DNA of 64,000 bases from Mesorhizobium shangrilense. GTDB taxonomy: Bacteria; Pseudomonadota; Alphaproteobacteria; Rhizobiales; Rhizobiaceae. Location of the stretch: contig NZ_JAQGPN010000001.1 in NCBI RefSeq assembly GCF_028826155.1, positions 4,221,501 through 4,285,500 on the forward strand. Direction: 5' to 3'. The position numbers and the translations under genes are program-made. The notes beneath the pieces were generated by a model. That model saw only the letters and a list, made by a program, of their open reading frames with translations, ran no database searches and was not told the DNA's origin. Positions 57,354 through 64,000 of the stretch are shown one piece after another. Within the stretch, counting starts at the first letter, position 1; every line of letters starts with the position of its first letter.

Positions 57354-57560
57354 GTGTTGCGCAGCCCAGATCCCAACAAGCCGGTGTCGCGATGGGCGCG
57401 CCGGCCGGGCAAGCCCGACAACCTCACCGTCGTCAGCGACATCAGCGAGGACAGCGTCATCGACGCCATCGAGGAGGCGGCAACCAGGACCAGCTTCGTC
57501 ATCGTCGATCTCGAGGGAACCGCCTCGATGATGGTCGGCTACGCGGCCCGGACAGAAGGA
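57354..57560 (+). pseudogene. ParA-family ATPase fragment (internal piece only)
   Basis: The plus-strand frame from about 57366 to 57548 reads PDPNKPVSRWARRPGKPDNL and then FVIVDLEGTASMMVGYA, which matches the central part (about residues 40-105) of plasmid-type ParA/VirC1-like proteins. Both ends are missing: no Walker A lysine precedes and no C-terminal half follows, and the frame runs into the next gene. It is a relic, probably of an integrated plasmid or island. Confidence 0.7.
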
Positions 57561-57568
57561 GATCGATC

Positions 57569-58237
57569 GTGCCGCTCCAAAACCGCGTCGATCCGTTCGG
57601 AGAAATCCACGCAACGGCGGCGCGCGGCATCTTCACCGGCAACCGGGGCGTCATCCACGATCCGCGGACGAAAACCCTGCTGCGACGGCGCTGGAGCACC
57701 AGGGCGTGGATCATCTGCGTGTGCGAATTCCGTGGTCGCCGCCGGGACGTCATGGGACGCAATGCGCCGTCGGGTAATGCCGGGTGGACGGAGCTGTTCT
57801 TCCTCGACGAGGTGACGGCGCTCGCCGCCGGGCACCGCCCGTGTTTCTACTGCCGGCGCGAACAGGCTAACGCCTATGCCGAGGCGTTTGGCCGGGCGCT
57901 CGGGATCGCGCGGCCGAAAGTCGCCGAGATCGACGCGCGGCTGCACCGCGAGCGGCTCGCGTCGGGTGGGGTGCGGCGTCGCCTCGGCGTCGCGGATCTA
58001 GTCGCATTGCCCGCCGGGGCGATGGTCGCAACCGGCGCGGCGGCTTTCGCGCTTGGCGACGGCGTGGCCCATCGCTGGACGTTTGGCGGATACGAGGCAG
58101 GCGTCGGGATTGCCGACGCAGTAGGGACCGAAGGGGTGATCCTGCTCACACCGGTTTCGACAGTGGGTGCCCTGAGGAACGGCTACCGTCCGGTCTGGGC
58201 CGAAGACGCGTCGCCCGCAGGGAGCGCACGCAAATAA
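57569..58237 (+). CDS. Conserved protein of unknown function with HRPCFYCRR motif
   Basis: 222 residues from GTG 57569, preceded by AAGGAGAT. No domain known to me, but similar proteins occur widely in alphaproteobacteria; typical marks are VDPFGEIHATAARGIFTGNR, WTELFFLDEVTALAAGHRPC then FYCRREQANAYAE (a CxxC pair, possibly metal-binding), EIDARLHRERL and PVSTVGALRNGY. Function is unassigned. Single gene upstream of rsmE, 57 bp away. Confidence 0.75.
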   Translation: MPLQNRVDPFGEIHATAARGIFTGNRGVIHDPRTKTLLRRRWSTRAWIICVCEFRGRRRDVMGRNAPSGNAGWTELFFLDEVTALAAGHRPCFYCRREQANAYAEAFGRALGIARPKVAEIDARLHRERLASGGVRRRLGVADLVALPAGAMVATGAAAFALGDGVAHRWTFGGYEAGVGIADAVGTEGVILLTPVSTVGALRNGYRPVWAEDASPAGSARK

Positions 58238-58294
58238 GCCGGATCGATCAGCCTCCCGCTTGACCGGAACGAACGCACCGCGCATGTCTTGCAG

Positions 58295-59029
58295 ATGCGG
58301 GCAAACTACAGAATGCAGCGGCTCTTCGTGCCGGATGACCTTGAGGCGGGGCGGCGGTTCGAAACCAGCCCGACACAAAGCCACTATCTTGCCAACGTGC
58401 TGCGGCTCGCCGAGGACGCGGAAGTGCTGGTCTTCAACGGGCGCGACGGCGAGTGGCTGGCGCGCATCTCGGCGCGGACGAAGAAATCCATGCAACTGAC
58501 CGCCGTGGAAGAGACCCGGCCGCAGCCGCCCCATCCCGACCTCATCTACTGCTTCGCCCCGCTGAAGCAGGGCCGGCTCGACTATCTCGTGCAGAAGGCG
58601 GTGGAGATGGGGGCCGGCGTGCTGCAGCCGGTCGCCACGCAGCACACGCAGGTGGCGAAACCTGGCATCGAGCGGCTGCGCGCCAATGTGGTCGAGGCGG
58701 CGGAGCAGTGCGGCATACTGGCCGTTCCGGACGTCCGCGAATCCGTGCGGCTGGATCGGCTGCTCGCCGACTGGGAGACGGACCGGCGGCTGATCTTCTG
58801 CGACGAGGACGCCGACACGAACAATCCCCTGCCAAAGCTCTCGGCGCTGCAGGATCGGAAGCTCGCACTGCTGGTCGGCCCGGAAGGCGGCTTCTCCGAG
58901 GACGAGCGGCGCATGCTGCGCGCCCTGCCCTTCGTCACCGCCATTCCGCTGGGTCCGCGCATTCTCAGGGCAGACACCGCAGCCGTCGCCGCGCTGGCGG
59001 TCATCCAGGCGACGGTCGGGGACTGGTGA
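58295..59029 (+). CDS. rsmE: 16S rRNA (uracil(1498)-N3)-methyltransferase RsmE
   Basis: 244 residues from the ATG at 58295 ([16 protein letters not shown]); an ATG at 58313 is the alternative. RsmE methylates U1498 in 16S rRNA. SPOUT-fold marks: [11 protein letters not shown]-terminal, [10 protein letters not shown], and the knot [14 protein letters not shown] and [13 protein letters not shown]. No clear ribosome-binding site is seen before either start. Confidence 0.95.
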   Translation: MRANYRMQRLFVPDDLEAGRRFETSPTQSHYLANVLRLAEDAEVLVFNGRDGEWLARISARTKKSMQLTAVEETRPQPPHPDLIYCFAPLKQGRLDYLVQKAVEMGAGVLQPVATQHTQVAKPGIERLRANVVEAAEQCGILAVPDVRESVRLDRLLADWETDRRLIFCDEDADTNNPLPKLSALQDRKLALLVGPEGGFSEDERRMLRALPFVTAIPLGPRILRADTAAVAALAVIQATVGDW

Positions 59030-59141
59030 CCGGCATCAATTCCTGTTGAGCATCGGCTCAGGATTTTTTGCTTGATCGCGGCGTGGCGTCTCGTACATCA
59101 CAGCCGCCAAGAGTCAGCGAGTGTCAGGAAGGACGGAGATC

Positions 59142-60515
59142 ATGGCGCGCGATACATCGGATTTCCGTCCGATTGAAAAGCTCGACGAACTGGTCGACTA
59201 CCTCGCAGCGGGCAACAAACCGCGCGAAAAGTGGCGCATCGGTACCGAGCACGAAAAATTCCCCTTCTATGTCGACGGAAACGCGCCCGTTCCCTATGGC
59301 GGGAATCGCGGCATCCGCGCCCTGCTCGAAGGCATGCAGAAGACGCTCGGCTGGGACCCGATCATCGACGACGGCCGCATCATCGGCCTGGTCGAGCCGA
59401 CCGGCCAGGGCGCCATCAGCCTTGAACCCGGAGGGCAGTTCGAACTGTCGGGCGCGCCGGTGGAAACGATCCACCAAACCTGCCGCGAGGGCAACGCCCA
59501 TCTGGCGCAGCTGCGCGAGATCGCCGAGCCGCTCGGCATCCGTTTCCTCGGCCTCGGCGGCAGCCCGAAATGGACGCTCGCCGAAACGCCGCAAATGCCG
59601 AAATCGCGCTACGAGATCATGACGCGATACATGCCGAAGGTCGGCAGCCACGGCCTCGACATGATGTATCGCACCTGCACCATCCAAGTGAACCTCGACT
59701 TCGAGAGCGAAGCCGACATGCGCCGCAAGATGCAGGTGTCGCTGAAGCTGCAGCCGCTGGCGACCGCGCTGTTCGCCAACTCGCCCTTCACCGAAGGCCG
59801 CCCGAACGGCTGGCAATCGTGGCGCGGCGAAATCTGGCGCGACACCGACAACCAGCGCTCCGGCCTCAAGGAGTTCTGCTTCTCGCCGGAGTTCGGCTTC
59901 GCCGACTATGTCGAGTGGGCGCTGGACGTTCCGATGTATTTCGTCATCAGGGATGGCCGCTACCACGACATGACCCACATGACTTTCCGCCAGTTCATGG
60001 ACGGCAAGGCGCGCAACGAAGTGCCGAACGGCGTCGCGACGATGGGCGACTGGGCGAACCACCTGTCGACGCTGTTCCCCGACGTGCGCCTGAAGCGGTT
60101 CCTGGAGATGCGCGGGGCGGACGGCGGCCCCTGGCGCCGCATCTGCGCGCTGCCCGCCTTCTGGGTCGGCCTGCTTTACGATGCGACGGCGCTGGACGCG
60201 GCGGAGGCGCTGACGGCCGACTGGAGTTTTGAAGAGGTGCGCGAGATGCGCGACGCCGTGCCGACGCAGGCGATCGCGACCCGCTTCCGCAATCGGGACC
60301 TGCGCGAGTTGGGGCGGGACGTGCTGGCGATCTCGCGCGCCGGATTGAAGGCCCGCGCGCGGAAGAACCGCGACGGCTACGACGAGACGAGTTTTCTCAA
60401 TACGCTCGACGAAGTCGTGGCGCGCGGCACCACCAGCGCGGAAGAGATGCTCAACGCCTACCACACCCGCTGGGGCGACTCGATCGAGCCGGTGTTTTTG
60501 GAGTACGCGTATTAG
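59142..60515 (+). CDS. gshA: Glutamate-cysteine ligase (plant/alphaproteobacterial type)
   Basis: 457 residues from the ATG at 59142 (after GGAAGGACGGAGATC). First step of glutathione synthesis: ATP-dependent ligation of glutamate and cysteine. It belongs to the GCS2 family used by alphaproteobacteria and plants, with WRIGTEHEKF, LEPGGQFELSGAP and MYRTCTIQVNLDFESE (active-site region). gshB is not nearby. Confidence 0.95.
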   Translation: MARDTSDFRPIEKLDELVDYLAAGNKPREKWRIGTEHEKFPFYVDGNAPVPYGGNRGIRALLEGMQKTLGWDPIIDDGRIIGLVEPTGQGAISLEPGGQFELSGAPVETIHQTCREGNAHLAQLREIAEPLGIRFLGLGGSPKWTLAETPQMPKSRYEIMTRYMPKVGSHGLDMMYRTCTIQVNLDFESEADMRRKMQVSLKLQPLATALFANSPFTEGRPNGWQSWRGEIWRDTDNQRSGLKEFCFSPEFGFADYVEWALDVPMYFVIRDGRYHDMTHMTFRQFMDGKARNEVPNGVATMGDWANHLSTLFPDVRLKRFLEMRGADGGPWRRICALPAFWVGLLYDATALDAAEALTADWSFEEVREMRDAVPTQAIATRFRNRDLRELGRDVLAISRAGLKARARKNRDGYDETSFLNTLDEVVARGTTSAEEMLNAYHTRWGDSIEPVFLEYAY

Positions 60516-60862
60516 GGGATCAGGCGCGCAGGCGCGCGGCACTGCCGCTTCGGCGAACCGGACCGTAGAGAGGAAATCGGCGGCGAGCTTGTCGTAGTGG
60601 CGGCACGGAGGACGTGCTTCAGGTTTCGGGGAAGCGCAACGAGTCCTGAAAACCAGACATCGCCATCTGGCCCAGCGATTGGCCACTGATGAAGTCCTTG
60701 CCGTGAAAAAGCTCAACAGCTATCGTCAACCCATGATGATGATGAATAAGTCCACATTCTTCCCGCTGATCTGACGACTGAAAGTCGTCGCGGCACACAC
60801 TAGTGCCTTTCAGATCATAAGCGGCCTGTCCCCGGGTGGAGGCCGTGCGGAGATTTAATAGA
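60516..60862. other. Intergenic stretch with a transposase relic between gshA and the PhyH gene
   Basis: 347 bp. It holds the IS5-type relic listed separately; the remainder (60611-60862) shows no supported gene, only a TGATGATGATG-like short run and no recognised repeat. Part of the sequence near 60780-60860 should hold the promoter of the phytanoyl-dioxygenase gene. Confidence 0.6.
60541..60610 (-). pseudogene. IS5-family transposase C-terminal relic
   Basis: The minus strand reads PCRHYDKLAADFLSTVRFAE, matching the closing segment of IS5-type DDE transposases (...RYDKLAxxFLxxVxLA...). Only about 25 codons remain; no inverted terminal repeats or upstream transposase parts are visible. It marks an old insertion next to gshA. 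Confidence 0.5.
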
Positions 60863-61654
60863 ATGTCGGAAGCTTCTCATTCCGGTCTGAGCCAAGCTCA
60901 GATCGCGCACTTCATTGAACACGGGTATCTCAAGCTTCAGGATGCCTTCGATGGCGAACTTGCCAGGCAAGGGCGAAACCAGCTCTGGAGCGCCATGGGC
61001 CTTTCCCCTGACGCACCGGAGACGTGGACACAGCCCGTGGTCCGGCTGGGGTTCATGACGGGCAAACCCTTCGTCGAAGCCGCCAACACACCGCTTTTGC
61101 AGGGTGCGTACGATGCCTTGGTCGGAAAGGGGCGATGGTTGAAGCCCAAGGGTCTGGGCACATTCCCGGTCCGTTTCCCGTCGCCAAATGATCCAGGCGA
61201 TGCGGGATGGCACGTCGATGCCAGCTTTGGCACCGACAATCCCGACTTTATGCAGTGGCGGGTCAACGTGAAAAGCAGTGGCCGCGCCCTGCTCATGTTG
61301 TTCCTCTTCTCCGGTGTTGGGGAAATGGATGCGCCGACCAAGATTCGGAAAGGGTCGCACCGCGCGATCGCCAAGCAGTTGCTACCACATGGAGAGGGTG
61401 GTCTCACGCTCGGCGAACTGGCCGCTGACTTCTTCGCATCGACTGCGGACTGTGAAGAAGTGCTGGCCATCGGACCAGCGGGAACTGTCTATCTCTGCCA
61501 TCCCTTCCTGGTCCACTCTGCACAACCGCATCGCGGAGCCAAGCCTCGTTTCATGGCCCAACCTCCTCTACTGCCGAAGGGTGAGTTTGACCCGTCGCTA
61601 CCACCCTCTCCGGTGCAAGTAGCCATCCGCAGGGCGATTGGGGCGGAGGTCTAG
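60863..61654 (+). CDS. Phytanoyl-CoA dioxygenase (PhyH) family protein
   Basis: 263 residues from the ATG at 60863. Fe(II)/2-oxoglutarate oxygenase fold: HxD facial-triad residues His117 and Asp119 (GWHVDASFG) and the distal His218 (FLVHSAQPHRG), with Arg225 after it as the 2-oxoglutarate anchor (PHRGAKPR). The substrate of this bacterial subgroup is unknown; a role in small-molecule hydroxylation is inferred from the fold. It is alone on its strand, next to the transposase relic, so it may have been acquired. Confidence 0.8.
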   Translation: MSEASHSGLSQAQIAHFIEHGYLKLQDAFDGELARQGRNQLWSAMGLSPDAPETWTQPVVRLGFMTGKPFVEAANTPLLQGAYDALVGKGRWLKPKGLGTFPVRFPSPNDPGDAGWHVDASFGTDNPDFMQWRVNVKSSGRALLMLFLFSGVGEMDAPTKIRKGSHRAIAKQLLPHGEGGLTLGELAADFFASTADCEEVLAIGPAGTVYLCHPFLVHSAQPHRGAKPRFMAQPPLLPKGEFDPSLPPSPVQVAIRRAIGAEV

Positions 61655-61951
61655 ACGCCAGGGGCTTGGGACATACAGTTCCGGGCCCCACCCACCTTGC
61701 CGTGAGGGCAATGTCCACGCAGGTCGATTTGCCATAGCCGCCGTTACGCTTTCCACCCCTTCTCGACCGTTCACGCGAATGGGTTCACGACCTGGAGCTC
61801 GCCCCTTCCGGCTTCCTCAACCTTCGGCTGTACCGCCGCCGAAGATGTCTCGCGACCGCATTGCCACGAGTTCGCGGCTTGCAACGACAAATCATGGCAA
61901 AGTGCCGGCGTATTGGCTAGCGTAGAGGGAGCCCAGCGTGAGGAGGTTTCG
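61655..61951. other. Short intergenic stretch before the DUF937 gene
   Basis: 297 bp; some frames are open but none has domain character or a proper start. I see no RNA gene or repeat here. Confidence 0.5.
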
Positions 61952-62863
61952 ATGCCCAATCTGTTCGACATGCTCAACCAGTCCCAGAACGGCCAGGGCA
62001 TGGAGATGCTGGCCAGGCAGTTCGGGCTTTCGCAGCAGCAGGTTCAGCAGGCGGTGGAAGCGCTGCTGCCGGCCTTCAGCCAGGGGCTGAAGCGGAATGC
62101 CGCCGATCCCTATGGCATCGGGGGGTTTCTAACCGCGCTGGCAAGCGGCCAGCATTCGAGATATTTCGATGATGCTTCGGCTGCCTTTTCGCCTCAGGGC
62201 ATGGCGGAAGGCAACGGGATTCTCGGCCATCTCTTCGGCTCGAAGGATCTCTCGCGCGCCGTGGCGAGCCAGGCCGCACAGGCGACCGGCATCGGCCAGG
62301 ATGTCATGAAGCAGATGCTGCCGGCGCTGGCCTCGATGATCATGGGCGGCATGTTCAAGCAGTCCACCAACCAGATGCAGGCCGGCGGTTTCGAAGGCGG
62401 CAGCAATCCCCTGCGCGACATCATCGAGCAGATGATGCAGCAGGGAGGCGGTTCGACCGCGGGTGGTCAACAGCCCCGCCAACAGGCGCCCCAACCTTCA
62501 AATCCTTTCGACAATCCGTTCGGAAAAGTGCTGCAGGACATGTTCGGCGGCGGCGCGCAGAGCCAGGCTCCGGAAACGCGAGCCCAGCCACGCCAGCAGC
62601 AGCCCGGGCCTTTCGGCGACAACCCGTGGGGGAAGGTGCTCGAGGAGATGATGCGCGGCGGCGGCCAGGCACAGCCGGCGCCGCAGCCCCAACCTGCCCC
62701 GCGCCAGCGCCAGCAGGCCAATCCGAGCGGCCGGCAAAAGAATCCTTACGACGACATCTTTGGCGACATGTTCGAAACGGGCCGCCAGCAGCGCGACGAG
62801 TATCAGAAGGGCGTTGAATCCATCTTCGACCAGTTCACGCGGGGAATGGACCGGCATCGCTAA
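61952..62863 (+). CDS. DUF937 domain protein
   Basis: 303 residues from the ATG at 61952 (AGGAGG 5 nt upstream). N-terminal ~150 residues are the DUF937 domain (MPNLFDMLNQSQNGQGMEML, FGLSQQQVQQAVEALLPAFS and a helical GHLFGSKDLSRAVASQAAQATGI segment). The C-terminal half is low-complexity: Q/P/G-rich with two repeats of NPFGKVLQDMFGGG / NPWGKVLEEMMRGGG. YidB-like proteins in this family are cytosolic with unknown function. Confidence 0.82.
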   Translation: MPNLFDMLNQSQNGQGMEMLARQFGLSQQQVQQAVEALLPAFSQGLKRNAADPYGIGGFLTALASGQHSRYFDDASAAFSPQGMAEGNGILGHLFGSKDLSRAVASQAAQATGIGQDVMKQMLPALASMIMGGMFKQSTNQMQAGGFEGGSNPLRDIIEQMMQQGGGSTAGGQQPRQQAPQPSNPFDNPFGKVLQDMFGGGAQSQAPETRAQPRQQQPGPFGDNPWGKVLEEMMRGGGQAQPAPQPQPAPRQRQQANPSGRQKNPYDDIFGDMFETGRQQRDEYQKGVESIFDQFTRGMDRHR

Positions 62864-62959
62864 CCTGCACGCATTTCGCGACTTACTGATGGACATTCTC
62901 GTTTTGGCTGCATAATCGCCTGGCTTGCTCTACTCTCTCCCGTAGAGAGGGAGAGGATC

Positions 62960-63653
62960 TTGGGCGATCCGAAGGGCTACTTCTTCAAGCTGCCACAGGC
63001 AGGCAGGCCGTCGCCATTCAAGATACCGGAGACGGTCTATTCGGACATCAGGTGGTTCAACGCGAACCGCGCTTCCAGCCGAGTCTACCACCCGATAGGC
63101 GGCATCGAAGGCGTCGTCATCCATGCGACCGCAGGCGCAAGCACCGCCGGCGCGTTGAATTGGTGGAAGCAGCCCGGAGGCAGCAAGGCCTCTGCCCACT
63201 GGATCGTTCCGGACGAGGATGAGGACGGGCACGGCAGTTCGGTGCTTGCTGCCGTCAGTGAACCCTTGGCCGACTGGCACGTTCGCAACAACGCGACGCA
63301 CGCCAAGGTGCAACCGACAAAAGATCAATCACTGGACGCTCGGCATTGAGATCGTCAACACGCAGTCAGCGTCCGATGCTTTCTCGCCCTGGCAAACCAG
63401 CATGACCGCACAGATCGTTCGATACTGCTGGGCAAAGTACCCGAACCTCAAATACGTCTTCTCTCACGCACTCGTTGATCCGACGCGTCGAAGCAACCCG
63501 GGACGACACTTCGATTGGGAGACCTTCACGAGGCAGATCGTGAGTTCGGCCAACGACCCCGTGACCGATCCGGTCAACATGACGTTGACTGCGAAACTCA
63601 ACGGCCCTTTGAGCGTAGCCGCAATCCGACCGGGAGCCTCCTGCTGCATGTGA
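62960..63653 (+). pseudogene. N-acetylmuramoyl-L-alanine amidase (amidase_2), frameshifted
   Basis: The first frame (TTG start at 62960, after GAGAGGATC) encodes the amidase_2 opening with zinc His in VVIHATAGAS, but stops at 63349. The rest of the domain is in the next frame: INHWTLGIEIVNTQSA (family GIEIVN) and VFSHALVDPTRRSNPGRHFDW (zinc His and the PGxxFDW signature). The frames join if one A of the AAAA run at 63319-63322 is removed. So this is one gene of about 230 codons broken by a 1-nt insertion, or a sequencing error. Confidence 0.8.
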
Positions 63654-63694
63654 GGGTAGCGGGCGCCGTTCCAGGCAGACCCCCACCCGGCACG

Positions 63695-63726
63695 AAAAAG
63701 CCCGGTCCTCGTGAGAGAACCGGGCA
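63695..63726 (-). terminator. Intrinsic terminator for the DUF1127 gene
   Basis: On the minus strand GCCCGGT / ACCGGGC form a 7-bp stem (with extra partial pairing of the loop sides) followed by TTTTTCG. It is about 60 nt beyond the DUF1127 stop. Confidence 0.8.
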
Positions 63727-63788
63727 TGCTGCAGGCCGCCGGAGGGAAGCCGGCTTGAGAGTCGGGGAACGCCTGCAGAAATCACGCC

Positions 63789-64000
63789 TCAGGCGGCCCG
63801 GCGTATGGACGCCTCTTCCGCACGCGCCTCGGCGATAACGCCCAAGCGTTCGGTCGGGTCGACGCCGAACGGCGAGCGGGCGGCCAGATGGAGATCTGCC
63901 CGGCGCAGGCCGATGTCAGCCAGTTCGGTGTCGGTCAGATTGCCGAGATGGTAGATGGCGCGGCGGTTCCTGTATGCCTTCAACGCGCTGACAACGAGTT
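63789..64000 (-). CDS. DUF1127 (YjiS-like) family protein, partial at window edge
   Basis: About 70 residues are visible. DUF1127 is marked by YRNRRAIYHLGNLTDTELAD followed by IGLRRADL; these small basic proteins occur in many rhizobia, and some help RNA-based regulation or phosphate/carbon balance. A TTG at 63983 is inside a frame that stays open to 64000, so the true start probably lies beyond the window. The tail RLGVIAEARAEEASIRRAA is longer than in the shortest members. Confidence 0.85.
   Translation of the reverse strand, partial: LVVSALKAYRNRRAIYHLGNLTDTELADIGLRRADLHLAARSPFGVDPTERLGVIAEARAEEASIRRAA

Noticed and set aside
59124..60716. A 530-codon minus-strand frame opposite gshA
   Set aside because: Only its first part (the IS5 relic) has meaning; the rest is antisense to a clear glutamate-cysteine ligase.
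61638..61925. A 95-codon plus-strand frame after the PhyH gene
   Set aside because: It overlaps the PhyH end, is low-complexity, and has no proper start or domain.

Overview
The window is about 64 kb of GC-rich chromosomal DNA from an alphaproteobacterium, most probably a member of the Hyphomicrobiales close to Mesorhizobium, Aminobacter or Nitratireductor (family Phyllobacteriaceae). Reasons: the gene order pmbA / inositol-phosphatase-like / DUF4170 / DUF374 / waaA / lpxK; a short-form hisG with a separate hisZ next to hisS; a plant-type glutamate-cysteine ligase; glcDEF plus a GntR-type regulator and an FMN lactate dehydrogenase; and rhizobial-type intergenic palindromic mosaic repeats. Genus is an inference; no rRNA, tRNA or CRISPR array was recognised.

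Layout. 0-6 kb: minus-strand envelope operon (pmbA to lpxK) feeding Kdo/lipid A synthesis. 5.3-9.1 kb: patatin-like lipase, rsmD, and an rluB-type pseudouridine synthase with a very long basic repeat-bearing N-terminus; tadA diverges from it. 9.6-17.2 kb: a lipoprotein, ileS, a vapBC toxin-antitoxin pair with a recognisable promoter/operator, an MipA/OmpV porin-like protein, ribF and a HAD phosphatase. 17.4-26.2 kb: a membrane-anchored degenerate EAL protein, an orphan TadG-like vWA protein, a large TPR protein, and a convergent FecR-domain gene and CHASE2-adenylate cyclase gene whose 3' ends overlap by 280 bp in a tandem repeat. 26.6-30 kb: OsmC plus a TRAP transporter (dctPQM-like). 30.2-32.4 kb: groES-groEL with a promoter, a perfect CIRCE operator and a terminator. 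32.4-38.4 kb: a PG-binding/M15 peptidase, a gene-poor stretch, a divergent DUF2239/GIY-YIG pair with two copies of a TTACCCGG motif between them, a Tat-exported metallophosphoesterase, fumC and a DoxX protein. 38.5-42 kb: hisG-hisZ-hisS, with a palindromic repeat element between hisZ and hisS. 42-45.3 kb: more palindromes, tag, an L,D-transpeptidase and a BASS-type transporter.

45.3-54.2 kb is a glycolate/lactate oxidation region: glcD, glcE and glcF on the minus strand, a DUF3422 protein, and a GntR regulator plus lldD on the plus strand. The glc operon has been invaded twice: a DUF559 nuclease gene bracketed by inverted palindromic repeats lies between glcD and glcE, and a DUF433/DUF5615 toxin-antitoxin pair lies between glcE and glcF, with the toxin stop overlapping the glcF start.

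54-64 kb: a PPP-type phosphatase, a tiny exported ORF, a class I glutamine amidotransferase, an AT-rich scar (56.1-57.6 kb) with an orphan membrane protein and a ParA fragment, a conserved unknown protein, rsmE, gshA, an IS5-type transposase relic, a phytanoyl-CoA dioxygenase family gene, a DUF937 protein, an amidase broken by one extra A, and a DUF1127 gene running off the right edge.
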